Below are positions 1-7,391 of a DNA stretch of 64,000 nucleotides, piece by piece (the first letter of the stretch is position 1; each line of letters opens with the position of its first letter). The position numbers were made by a program, and so were the translations under genes. The stretch covers positions 62,001 through 126,000 of the forward strand of contig CAIMWE010000022.1 in NCBI GenBank assembly GCA_903845115.1, in the 5' to 3' direction. Source of the DNA: an uncultured Acidobacteriota bacterium. GTDB taxonomy: Bacteria > Acidobacteriota > Thermoanaerobaculia > UBA5066. The notes under the pieces were generated by a model. The model did not search any database. It was not told the origin of the DNA and saw only the letters and a program-made list of their open reading frames with translations.

Positions 1-1024
1 CCGTCTCGCGCCGGGCGGCCTCGAAGACGCGGTCCGGCGAGAGGTGCCGGTCCGATTCCAGGAGGTGGCCGATCAGCCCGGAGTCCTCCAGCTTGGCGCC
101 GTAGTCGGCGGCGTACGGGCAGTGGTCCTCGTGGCAGAGGACGACGTCGTTCGCGCACATCCGCTCCTTCGCCCGGAGGCGGATCGAGCGAAAGGAGTCC
201 CCCTCGATCGCCTCCAGGGTTCGGCTGAAGATCTCCTGCTGGGTCGTCTTCGCGGTCAGGAGGAAGAGGCGCTTGCCGTGCGCGAGGGAGGCCCGGAGCA
301 GCGGATAGAGCGCCGCGGCCGTCTTCCCGATCCCGGTGGGGGCCTCCACGAGAAGGTGCTCGCCGCGAACGGCCGCGCGCTCGACGGCGTCGGCCATCGC
401 GTGCTGTCCGGGCCGCCACGTGCTGAAGGGGAACCGGAGGTGCTTCGCCTCCGCGGCCTTGGCCCCGGCGAGGGCGTGGGCCTGCGTCGCCTCGTCGATC
501 AAGGCCCGGACCCGCTGCGACAGGTCCTCCAGCACCTTCTCCCGGTCGAACCCGACGTCGTGCAGGCGGGTGTCGCCGCTCTCGATGTCGGCCAGGACGA
601 GCCGTCCCCGGACCGGCCGGCTCTCCGTCTCCGAGACCGCGAAGAGGTACCAGCGGAGCTGCAGCTGGAAGCGGGCCATCCGCGGCGACCCGGCGAGTCG
701 AGGGAGCTCCTGGGCGAAATGGAGGGACTTCACCTCGTCGATCACGACCGCGCCGTCCTCGTGCGTGAACCGGCCGTCGATCCGCCCTTCGAGCGTCACG
801 GAGAACCCGTCGACCGGGAAGGTCACCTTGACTCCGCGCTCCACCTCGTAGCCGGGGGTGGTCGCGAGGGCGTCGGAGAGAACGCGCCGGTGGACGGCCT
901 GTCCGATCCACTGGCGCTCGCGCGCCTCTCCTCGGTCGAACCCGATCCTCCGGGCGCCGCTCTCGAGGAGGGCGCCCGGCGAGACCGTCACCGTCCGCTT
1001 CTCCAGATCGATCCGCGCCCCCAC
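1..1024 (-). CDS. PD-(D/E)xK nuclease / XPD-type (DEAD_2) DNA helicase fusion, C-terminal part off the left edge
   Basis: About 341 N-terminal residues are visible and the gene runs off the window. The first ~110 residues look like a PD-(D/E)xK nuclease: GRID with Asp83, then VIDEVKS with Glu97 and Lys99, the D...ExK arrangement of RecB/Dna2/Cas4-like nucleases. A superfamily 2 helicase follows: APTGIGKTAA (Walker A, Lys234), then LLTAKTTQQE, and three cysteines (290, 297, 302) in the place where XPD/DinG helicases bind an Fe-S cluster. The likely role is DNA repair or processing of branched or flapped DNA. The GTG start is chosen because the coding frame opens there and TACAAT lies 6 nt upstream; no Shine-Dalgarno is present. 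The gene diverges from dacB. The helicase motifs past II, and the fourth expected cysteine, cannot be seen. Confidence 0.85.
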   Translation of the reverse strand, partial: MGARIDLEKRTVTVSPGALLESGARRIGFDRGEARERQWIGQAVHRRVLSDALATTPGYEVERGVKVTFPVDGFSVTLEGRIDGRFTHEDGAVVIDEVKSLHFAQELPRLAGSPRMARFQLQLRWYLFAVSETESRPVRGRLVLADIESGDTRLHDVGFDREKVLEDLSQRVRALIDEATQAHALAGAKAAEAKHLRFPFSTWRPGQHAMADAVERAAVRGEHLLVEAPTGIGKTAAALYPLLRASLAHGKRLFLLTAKTTQQEIFSRTLEAIEGDSFRSIRLRAKERMCANDVVLCHEDHCPYAADYGAKLEDSGLIGHLLESDRHLSPDRVFEAARRET

Positions 1025-1030
1025 GGCGGG

Positions 1031-1036
1031 ATTGTA
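1031..1036 (-). promoter_or_regulatory. -10-like box of the nuclease-helicase gene
   Basis: TACAAT on the minus strand, then CCCGCC, then the GTG start. The 6-nt gap would put the transcript start at or next to the start codon (leaderless). No clear -35 is seen. Confidence 0.5.
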
Positions 1037-1145
1037 GGCGCCGGCCGTTGCCGGGAAGGCGGGAAGGGGCTCGAGCGCGAAGGCCGACCCGGAGGGATTC
1101 GAGGACCCAAGGTCAGGGGCGCGTGGACGCGGAGCACTCTCCGGT

Positions 1146-1151
1146 TACAAT
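1146..1151 (+). promoter_or_regulatory. -10-like box of dacB
   Basis: TACAAT followed by CCCGCAAC and a TTG start 8 nt downstream; no Shine-Dalgarno. This is the same arrangement as at the divergent helicase gene. Confidence 0.45.
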
Positions 1152-1159
1152 CCCGCAAC

Positions 1160-2647
1160 TTGAAGCCGACCCGAATTCTTCAAACCGTCGTCACCGCCCT
1201 CTCCATCGCCTGGAGTGTGACGGCCGTCACCGCGGCTGCCTCCCCATCGAGGGCCGCCGCCCAGCCGACGCTGCGCGACCGGCTGGTGGCCGCCTCGCGG
1301 CGCGGCGCGGTTCGCTCGGGCGAGTGGGCAGTGGCGGTCCAGCGCATCGGCGACGCGCAGCCGTTGATGTCGGTCCGCCCCGACGCGCCGCTGATCCTCG
1401 CCTCCACGACCAAGGTCTTCACGACGGCGGCGGCCATCGACCGCCTCGGGGCCGACTACAGGTTCCGCACCTCGCTCTACGTGGACGACGACGTCACCCC
1501 CGAGGGGAGGCTCGCCGGCCCGCTCATCGTCCGTGGCGGCGGGGATCCGGCGATCTCCGGGCGCCTCTACGACGACGACCCGCTCGCCGTCTTCCGCCCC
1601 TGGGCCAGCGCGCTGACGCGCCGCGGGATCCGGCGAATCCAGGGTGGGCTGCTGCTCGACGTCTCCTTCTTCGACGACCAGAAGATCCACCGCGATTGGC
1701 CGGCCGAGCAGGAGCAGCGCTGGTACCAGGCCCCCACCGCCGCCCTCTCCTACAACGACAACGTCGTCCTCGTCCGCGCCACGGGCGGCCTGCGCCCGGG
1801 GGCTCCCGCCATCCTCGGCTTCTACCCGGCGGGGCCCCACCTCCTCTCCCTGATCTCGCAGGTCCGGACGATCAGCGGGGGAGGGGCCATGGTCGGGGTC
1901 CGGCGGGCGGCGGGGAGCCGCACCGTGGTGGCGAGCGGGCTCGTGGGCAACCGGAGGACCTGGACCGGAGACGTCACGGTGCCCGACCCTCCGCTCTACT
2001 TCGCCTCCGCGCTGACGCAGGTGCTCAAGGAGAGCGGGATCGTCGTGGAGACGACGCCGACGGTCCGCCTCGAGCCCCTGCCCGCGAACCCGAAGCGCCT
2101 GCTCCTCCACACGCACGAGACGCCGATCGTCCCGGTCCTGTCGGTCTGCAACAAGAGGTCCCAGTCGTTCTACGCCGAGCAGATCCTCAAGACGCTCGGC
2201 GCCGAGAAGCGGGGAAAGGGGAGCTGGGAGAACGGGGAGCTCGAGGTGTCGGAGTTCCTGAAGTCGCTCGGGCTCGACCCGGCCCGCTACCAGCTCGCGG
2301 ACGGCTCCGGGCGTTCCCGGAACAACCGCGCGAGCGCCGGGGCCTACCTCGACTTTCTCGTGGCCCTCGCGACCCGGTGGAACCGCTTCCCGGCGTTCGA
2401 GCCGACGCTGGCCGTGTCGGGCGACCAGGACGGGTCGTTGCGGCACCGGCTGCTCGGGGCGGACACGCGCGGGAAGGTTCACGCCAAGACGGGGAACATC
2501 TCCGGCGTGGTGACGCTGTGCGGATACGTCACCGCGAGGAGCGGAAAGAAGTACGCCTTCTCGATCCTGATCAACGGGGGGTGCCCCGAGGGACGGGGCC
2601 ACTCGTGGCAGGACCGGTTCGTGACCGAGCTCGCCCGCTGGGGTTGA
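1160..2647 (+). CDS. dacB: D-alanyl-D-alanine carboxypeptidase/endopeptidase, PBP4 (DacB) type
   Basis: A 495-residue periplasmic peptidoglycan hydrolase of peptidase family S13, which trims or cuts D-Ala cross-links of the cell wall. The start is a TTG followed by a basic-hydrophobic signal peptide ending near AAAQP. The three penicillin-binding motifs are in order: SxxK as ASTTK (Ser82, Lys85), SxN in GSGRSRNN (Ser386-Asn388), and KTG in HAKTGN (443-445). The large insert between motifs 1 and 2 is typical of PBP4 and absent from PBP5. The open frame extends more than 1 kb upstream, but that part is antisense to the helicase and is not protein-like. The TTG is chosen because the signal peptide begins there and TACAAT lies 8 nt before it. 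Monocistronic; hairpins follow the stop. Confidence 0.9.
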   Translation: MKPTRILQTVVTALSIAWSVTAVTAAASPSRAAAQPTLRDRLVAASRRGAVRSGEWAVAVQRIGDAQPLMSVRPDAPLILASTTKVFTTAAAIDRLGADYRFRTSLYVDDDVTPEGRLAGPLIVRGGGDPAISGRLYDDDPLAVFRPWASALTRRGIRRIQGGLLLDVSFFDDQKIHRDWPAEQEQRWYQAPTAALSYNDNVVLVRATGGLRPGAPAILGFYPAGPHLLSLISQVRTISGGGAMVGVRRAAGSRTVVASGLVGNRRTWTGDVTVPDPPLYFASALTQVLKESGIVVETTPTVRLEPLPANPKRLLLHTHETPIVPVLSVCNKRSQSFYAEQILKTLGAEKRGKGSWENGELEVSEFLKSLGLDPARYQLADGSGRSRNNRASAGAYLDFLVALATRWNRFPAFEPTLAVSGDQDGSLRHRLLGADTRGKVHAKTGNISGVVTLCGYVTARSGKKYAFSILINGGCPEGRGHSWQDRFVTELARWG

Positions 2648-2650
2648 GTC

Positions 2651-2715
2651 CGGCGCTTCGCGCCTCGCCGGAGCGGCTGTCGTTCGAGAGGGGAACCCCT
2701 GTCGCGGTTCCCCTC
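2651..2715. terminator. Two intergenic hairpins after dacB
   Basis: In the 216-nt gap between dacB and the convergent epimerase gene, CCGGCG (2651) pairs with CGCCGG (to 2672), and GAGGGGAACC (2688-2697) pairs with GGTTCCCCTC (2706-2715) around an 8-nt loop. There is no U-tract. They probably act as a transcript end or belong to a dispersed palindrome family, since similar GGGGAACC hairpins occur near 41.3 and 44.0 kb. Confidence 0.55.
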
Positions 2716-2831
2716 GCCGCTTCGCGGCCCACCCTTCCAGGACCGGATGGAGATCCAGGCTCGACCTTTCTCCCTGGCCTTCAGGCGTTTGTCGACCGCG
2801 ATGGCGGCTTCCGACCTGAACGTTTCCGTGA

Positions 2832-2846
2832 GCCCCGTTGCGGGGC
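2832..2846 (-). terminator. Short GC hairpin after the epimerase gene
   Basis: GCCCCG-ttg-CGGGGC, a perfect 6-bp stem with a 3-nt loop, 18 nt past the stop of the minus-strand epimerase gene. No U-tract. Confidence 0.4.
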
Positions 2847-2863
2847 ATTCGGCTCCAGCGGTA

Positions 2864-3835
2864 CTACGAAGAGCCGGCCGTCGGCTGCAGGCGGAACCAC
2901 TCCGCCGTCGAGCGGAGGCCCTGGTCCAGCGCCACCCAGGTCGTGAGGCCGAGCGCGGCGCCGGCCCGCGTGGGGTCGAGGACGCTCCGCCGCTGCTCTC
3001 CGGGCTTGGCCGCGGCGTGGATCGCGGGGCGCCCCGAGTCGCAGGCCACGGCCGTCTTCCGGTAGAGGTCGACGAGGTCGGTCTCGACGCCGGTCCCGAC
3101 GTTGATCGTCCCGGCGACGCGGCCCGCGTGGGCCGCGAGGTTCGCCGCCACGACGTCGGCGACATAGACGAAGTCACGCGTCTGGAGGCCGTCGCCGTAG
3201 ATGACGGCCTCGTCGCCGTCGAGGAGCCTCCTCATCCAGATGCCGACCACCCCGGCCTCGCCGCGGCCGTCCTGCCGTGGGCCGTAGACGTTGGCGAACC
3301 GGAGAAGGGTCACGGCGAACCCGCCGTCGATCGAGAGCGCCTGGAGGTACTTCTCTCCGGCCAGCTTCGCGGCCCCGTAGGGCGAACAGGGGCAGAGGGG
3401 GTGGCTCTCGTCCGCGCGGTCCCCCTGCGGGTCGCCGTAGATCGCCCCTCCGCTCGAGGCGAAGATGATCTGCGCGACGCCGGCCCGGGCCGCGGCGTGC
3501 GCGACGTTCACCGTCCCGAGGACGTTCACCGATGCGTCACCGACCGGGTCGGAGACGGACTTCCTGACGTCGACCTGGGCGGCCAGGTGGAAGATCGTCC
3601 CGACCCGCTCGGTCTTCAGGAGTTCCGGTAGGGCCGCATCGCGGATGTCCCCCTGGACGAAACGGACGGCCGGTGAGAGGCGGGCCCGGTCGCCGGTCGA
3701 GAGATCGTCCAGGACCACGACCTGTTCGCCCCGGAAGACCAGGGCGTCGGCGAGGTGGGAGCCGATGAAGCCCGCCCCTCCCGTGACGAGGACAGCGCGG
3801 CGAGACGAGGAGAGGGACGAGTCGGTCGAGCTCAT
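2864..3835 (-). CDS. NAD-dependent epimerase/dehydratase (UDP-glucose 4-epimerase-like)
   Basis: A 323-residue extended short-chain dehydrogenase of the GalE/RmlB family. TGGAGFIG at residues 18-25 is the Rossmann NAD-binding GxxGxxG. Next come DDLSTGD (ribose-binding acidic residue after beta-2), DIRD, FHLAAQ, and the catalytic SPYGAAK (YxxxK), with ASSGGAIYG providing the catalytic Ser region. It interconverts or dehydrates a nucleotide sugar, probably for LPS or capsule; which sugar cannot be told. The ATG start is chosen because the protein begins just before the Rossmann strand. A longer in-frame extension exists but runs antisense through the glycosylase gene. The start lies only 27 bp from that of the divergent mpg. 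Confidence 0.87.
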   Translation of the reverse strand: MSSTDSSLSSSRRAVLVTGGAGFIGSHLADALVFRGEQVVVLDDLSTGDRARLSPAVRFVQGDIRDAALPELLKTERVGTIFHLAAQVDVRKSVSDPVGDASVNVLGTVNVAHAAARAGVAQIIFASSGGAIYGDPQGDRADESHPLCPCSPYGAAKLAGEKYLQALSIDGGFAVTLLRFANVYGPRQDGRGEAGVVGIWMRRLLDGDEAVIYGDGLQTRDFVYVADVVAANLAAHAGRVAGTINVGTGVETDLVDLYRKTAVACDSGRPAIHAAAKPGEQRRSVLDPTRAGAALGLTTWVALDQGLRSTAEWFRLQPTAGSS

Positions 3836-3845
3836 GGGTGGCGGG

Positions 3846-3851
3846 AGAATA
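3846..3851 (-). promoter_or_regulatory. -10-like box of the epimerase gene
   Basis: TATTCT on the minus strand, then CCCGCCACCC and the ATG. It sits inside the 27-bp gap between two divergent start codons, so the promoters of both genes must overlap or lie inside the neighbouring gene. Confidence 0.5.
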
Positions 3852-3862
3852 GCGGCTGCACG

Positions 3863-4528
3863 ATGACGAGACAACCGACCAGCGAACCACCGGATGGGAT
3901 GGCTCTCCCCCGAACGTTCTACCTCCGCGATACCGAACAGGTGGCCAGGGCGCTCCTCGGCTGCCTCCTCGTCCGCCGGACCGGCGGCGAGGAACGGCGC
4001 CTCGTGGTCGTCGAGACCGAGGCCTATCTCGGTGTGGGCGACCGCGCCGCCCACACCTGGAACGGCCGTCGGACCCGCCGGGTCCTGCCGATGTGGGGAG
4101 ACGGCGGGCACGCCTACGTCTATCGGGTCTATGGTCTCCATAACTGCCTGAACGCCGTGACGGGGGAGGAAGGGGTCCCCGAGGCGGTCCTGATCAGGGC
4201 CGCAGTCCCGGAGCGGTGGTGGAGAGGGGAGCCCGCGACGCCGCCAGAGCTCCTCGAGGCCTCGGGCCCCGGCCGGCTCTGCCGCGCCCTGGAAATCGAC
4301 GTCTCGCTGTCAGGGGCCTCGCTCGGGGGACCCGAACTCGAAGTCCGGCGGGGGCCCCGGCGAGCCTTCGGGGTGTTGCGGGGACCCCGCGTGGGCGTCG
4401 GCTACGCGGGGTCCGCGGCGGACTGGCCGCTCCGGTTCGCGGTGGCGGAGTGCTCGGGCGTCACCGCCAGGAGATCACTCCGCCGTCTTCCAGCTTCTGG
4501 AAGACCCGGAGGACTTCCGTCTCGGTGA
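3863..4528 (+). CDS. mpg: 3-methyladenine DNA glycosylase, AAG/MPG family
   Basis: A 221-residue monofunctional glycosylase that removes alkylated purines at the start of base-excision repair. Family signatures: FYLRDTEQVARALLG near the N terminus, VVVETEAYLG with the catalytic Glu, HTWNGRRTRR, and YRVYGLHNCLNAV in the nucleotide-flipping pocket. Length matches the bacterial family. The ATG is chosen because upstream sequence is occupied by the divergent epimerase gene; no Shine-Dalgarno is evident. The last ~23 codons overlap tail to tail with the DUF4388 gene on the other strand, so the poorly conserved C terminus (RRLPASGRPG) may be an extension by stop loss. Confidence 0.9.
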   Translation: MTRQPTSEPPDGMALPRTFYLRDTEQVARALLGCLLVRRTGGEERRLVVVETEAYLGVGDRAAHTWNGRRTRRVLPMWGDGGHAYVYRVYGLHNCLNAVTGEEGVPEAVLIRAAVPERWWRGEPATPPELLEASGPGRLCRALEIDVSLSGASLGGPELEVRRGPRRAFGVLRGPRVGVGYAGSAADWPLRFAVAECSGVTARRSLRRLPASGRPGGLPSR

Positions 4529-5771
4529 ACGGGCTGATCTTCGTGATCGACCTGACGTCCCACAGCCCGTTGATCCGGGAGAGGATGAAGGCCTCGTTCG
4601 GCGTGAACGAACACCCCATGAGGTCCTCCATCGGTCGGTTCAGGACCGGGACCGCGGCCTGACGGATCCGCGGAGCCTGGACCGCCGGGGTCCCCGCGGC
4701 AGGAGGCGGACCGCCAGCGCCGGGGCGGAGGGTCGACGAGGGGTCGTTCAGGCCCCGGAACGAGGCGCTCTCGCCCGTCTCGCGCCGCTGGCGGTCGGTG
4801 GTGGAGGTGGAATCGGGCCGCCTGAGGAACCGGGCAAAGTCCCCCCGGCGGGCCTTCGAGGCGGTGGATTCCGCCGCGGACTCCGCGATCGGCGGCGGGG
4901 TCGGGGCGGCGGGAGCCGGCTTCGGCACTTGGGGAGTCGGCGGGAGCCGGAGGCTGAACTCCGAATCGTGCGTCGTCTCGGCGTCGTACGGCGCCTCCTG
5001 CGCTTCCTCGAAGACGGTCGGGTCCTCCTCCGCCTCTTCGGCCGGCATCTCCACGGTGTCCGGCCTGGGAGAGCGGGCTCCGACGATCTCGGCCTGGCCC
5101 GCGTCCATGAGGTGGAAGAGGAACGACGAGACGAAGAACTCGGAGTTGTGGGTGCACGTCCCGATCTCGCTGATCGACCGGGACCCGTCGATGGCGCGCA
5201 GGACGATCCGGTCCCGCTCGGAGAGCGGCCCGACCTCGATCGGGGCGACGATCGCCGGGATCTCCCGGTGCGAGCCGATCCGCGTCCGGATCCGGCTCCA
5301 CTCGTCGAACCGCCGGAGTCCCTCCATGACCAGGCCGGTGACGTCGACGGAGATCGGCACCATCGGGAGGTTGGGGAGGTTGCCGTCGGCGAACTCGAAG
5401 GCGCCCTCGTTCCAGAGGAAGATGTCGTAGATCGTCTCGGCCGCCTTCAGCCTCAGGATGGCGGCGAGGTCCTCCTCGGAGATCGCCCCGATCATCACCA
5501 GGATCTTCCCGAGGAGGATCTTGGACTCCTCCTGGACCTCCATGGCGCGGGTCAGCTCCTCCTCGGTGATGAAGCCGTGCGCGACCAGGAAATGGCCGAG
5601 ATACTCCCGCTCCACCGTGGAGGAGGAGGAGATGATGCGTCCCTGGTCGAAGTAGATTCGCTTCTCCCCGGATTTTCCGCGGACGAGCAGAGTCCCTGTC
5701 TTCTGCCCCATCGAAAGCCACTGGAGCAGCTCCGACAACTGCATCGTCCGGAGGTTTCCGGTGATCGCCAT
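4461..5771 (-). CDS. DUF4388 (PATAN-type) domain protein
   Basis: 436 residues. The N-terminal ~110 residues begin ITGNLRTMQLSELLQWLSMG and continue GTLLVRG and IYFDQGRI, the signature of DUF4388/PATAN modules found in response-regulator and gliding/pilus-related proteins of Acidobacteriota and Myxococcota. A second related helical region (EEELTRAM, EEDLAAILRLKAAETIYDI) follows, then a Pro/Ala/Glu-rich linker (about 240-375) and a compact C-terminal domain with a winged-helix look (RINGLWDVRSI, LRVFQKLEDGGVI). Cytosolic, no signal peptide. Probably a scaffold or regulatory protein; the partner is unknown. The ATG is preceded by TAGAAT 9 nt upstream. The 3' end overlaps the end of mpg. Confidence 0.75.
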   Translation of the reverse strand: MAITGNLRTMQLSELLQWLSMGQKTGTLLVRGKSGEKRIYFDQGRIISSSSTVEREYLGHFLVAHGFITEEELTRAMEVQEESKILLGKILVMIGAISEEDLAAILRLKAAETIYDIFLWNEGAFEFADGNLPNLPMVPISVDVTGLVMEGLRRFDEWSRIRTRIGSHREIPAIVAPIEVGPLSERDRIVLRAIDGSRSISEIGTCTHNSEFFVSSFLFHLMDAGQAEIVGARSPRPDTVEMPAEEAEEDPTVFEEAQEAPYDAETTHDSEFSLRLPPTPQVPKPAPAAPTPPPIAESAAESTASKARRGDFARFLRRPDSTSTTDRQRRETGESASFRGLNDPSSTLRPGAGGPPPAAGTPAVQAPRIRQAAVPVLNRPMEDLMGCSFTPNEAFILSRINGLWDVRSITKISPFTETEVLRVFQKLEDGGVISWR

Positions 5772-5780
5772 CTGGGGGTC

Positions 5781-5786
5781 ATTCTA
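5781..5786 (-). promoter_or_regulatory. -10-like box of the DUF4388 gene
   Basis: TAGAAT on the minus strand, then GACCCCCAG and the ATG; gap 9 nt, no Shine-Dalgarno. Confidence 0.4.
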
Positions 5787-5811
5787 GCGGTCTCCGGAGG
5801 ATGCCGGGACG

Positions 5812-6999
5812 TCAAGGTGCCGGCGGGTTGTAGGAGGGGATCCCGGTCACCGCCTGACCGAGGACGAGCGTGTGGATGTCGTGGGTCCCCTCGTACGTGA
5901 AGACCGACTCGATGTTGGCCAGGTGGCGGAAGACCGGGTACTCGCCGGCGATGCCGTTCGCCCCGAGGATCTCCCGGGCCAGGCGGGCGCATTCCCTCGC
6001 CACCCAGACGTTGTTCCGCTTTCCCAGCGAAACGTGCTCGGGCTTCAGCGTGCCAGCGTCCTTCATCCGTCCGAGCCGGAGGGCCAGGAGCTGCCCCTTC
6101 GTGATCTCCGAGATCATGAAGGCGAGCTTCTCCTGGACCATCTGGTGGGAGGCGATCGGCCGGTCTCCGAACTGCTTCCGGCTCCTGGCGTAGTCGAGGG
6201 CGGCGGTGTAGGTCGCCATCGCCGAGCCGATTCCGCCCCAGGCGATCCCGTAGCGGGCCTGGTTGAGGCAGGAGAGGGGGCCCTTGAGCCCCTCGACGCC
6301 GGGGAGGAGGGCGTCGGCGCCGACGCGGCAGTCCTGGAAGGCCAGCTGGGAGGTGACCGACGCGCGGAGGGACATCTTCATCCGGTGCTCGGAGGTCGTG
6401 AAGCCCGAGGTCCCCTTCTCGACGAGGAATCCCCGGACCTTCCCGTCGGGCCCACCCACCTTGGCCCAGACCACGGCGACGTCGGCGATGGAGCCGTTCG
6501 TGATCCAGGCCTTGGAGCCGTTCAGGACCCAGGAGTCCCCGTCCTTCCGGGCCGCCGTCCGCATCCCGCCCGGATTCGACCCGAAGTCCGGCTCGGTCAG
6601 GCCGAAGCACCCGATCGCCTCCCCCTTTCCCAGGGCCGGGATCCAGCGGTCCTTCTGGGCCTTCGAGCCGTAGCTGTAGATCGGGTACATCACGAGCGCC
6701 GACTGGACCGACGCGAACGAGCGGATGCCCGAGTCCCCGCGCTCGAGCTCCTGCATGATCAGCCCGTACGCCACGTTTCCGAGGCCGGGCAGCCCGTACT
6801 CGGAGATGGTCGCCCCGAACAGGTTCAGCGCGGCCATCCTCGGGACGAGCTCCCGCGGGAAGCGTCCCTCCCAGGCGCACTCCTCGATGATCGGGAGGAT
6901 GTCGGACTCCACGAAGTCCCGGACCAGCTCGCGGACGGCGAGCTCGTCCGGGGAGAGCATGTCGTCGATCCCCAGGAAATCGACTCCGCCAAAAGCCAC
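5812..6999 (-). CDS. gcdH: Glutaryl-CoA dehydrogenase-type acyl-CoA dehydrogenase
   Basis: A 395-residue FAD flavoenzyme oxidising (and in the GCDH subfamily also decarboxylating) acyl-CoA in lysine/tryptophan or aromatic breakdown. The match to GCDH rather than generic acyl-CoA dehydrogenases rests on RSFASVQSALVMYPIY, GCFGLTEPDFGSNP and YEGTHDIHTLVLG, whose Glu is the catalytic base in this subfamily; length also fits. The GTG at 6999 is chosen over upstream starts because GGAGGTGA lies directly before it, one of the strongest ribosome binding sites in the window, and because the protein aligns from FGGVDFLGIDD. It stands alone, with no electron-transfer flavoprotein genes nearby. Confidence 0.88.
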   Translation of the reverse strand: MAFGGVDFLGIDDMLSPDELAVRELVRDFVESDILPIIEECAWEGRFPRELVPRMAALNLFGATISEYGLPGLGNVAYGLIMQELERGDSGIRSFASVQSALVMYPIYSYGSKAQKDRWIPALGKGEAIGCFGLTEPDFGSNPGGMRTAARKDGDSWVLNGSKAWITNGSIADVAVVWAKVGGPDGKVRGFLVEKGTSGFTTSEHRMKMSLRASVTSQLAFQDCRVGADALLPGVEGLKGPLSCLNQARYGIAWGGIGSAMATYTAALDYARSRKQFGDRPIASHQMVQEKLAFMISEITKGQLLALRLGRMKDAGTLKPEHVSLGKRNNVWVARECARLAREILGANGIAGEYPVFRHLANIESVFTYEGTHDIHTLVLGQAVTGIPSYNPPAP

Positions 7000-7118
7000 G
7001 GTCACCTCCAACGGCAAGGGAAACGGGCGCTCCGCCCTCCGCCCTGATTCTGGCACAGAGAACAAATCTCAATGGTTCGGCGATTGACGCGGACCCGGCG
7101 CCGGTCCAATCTCGCTTC

Positions 7119-7376
7119 GTGGCAGCCCCCGCCTGGAAGTCGGCGAGCGAGATCGCGGACGGGTACCTGGTCTTGAACCAGGTGACCCTGAAGAGGCTCC
7201 TCCCGGCCGAGCTGACCTCCCTGCAGCAGGAGCTGGAGAAGGCGACGAGGGAGACCCGGACCCTCGTCGTCGCTGCCGACGACGTGGAGGGGGCCCAGAA
7301 GAGGAGCCGCCGGCTCCTCCGGATCTCGCAGGCCGTCGTCGTCCTGCAGTCGTACCGGAGCAGGATGGGAAAGTAG
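7119..7376 (+). CDS. Small helical protein of unknown function upstream of asnS
   Basis: 85 residues, GTG start, ending 15 nt before the asnS ATG. The sequence is largely predicted helix (ELTSLQQELEKATRET, RRLLRISQAVVVLQSYR) with coiled-coil character and no membrane segment. I do not recognise the family. TCCAAT lies 8 nt before the GTG and a TTGACG 15 nt before that, so it may also be leaderless. Coding potential is supported by high third-position GC and by tight packing between gcdH and asnS, but a false call is possible. Confidence 0.5.
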   Translation: MAAPAWKSASEIADGYLVLNQVTLKRLLPAELTSLQQELEKATRETRTLVVAADDVEGAQKRSRRLLRISQAVVVLQSYRSRMGK

Positions 7377-7382
7377 TAGATT
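7377..7382 (+). promoter_or_regulatory. -10-like box of asnS
   Basis: TAGATT directly after the stop of the small upstream gene (its TAG is at 7374-7376), then CCCGCCCTC and ATG. Gap 9 nt; no Shine-Dalgarno. Confidence 0.5.
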
Positions 7383-7391
7383 CCCGCCCTC

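Noticed and set aside
44-1159. Long open frame that would extend dacB upstream by ~370 codons
   Set aside because: It is antisense to the nuclease-helicase gene, lacks domain-like sequence and has no signal peptide; the DacB signal peptide starts at 1160.
2716-2860. Small open frames in the gap between dacB and the epimerase gene
   Set aside because: Short, without ribosome binding sites or recognisable protein sequence, and interrupted by hairpins.
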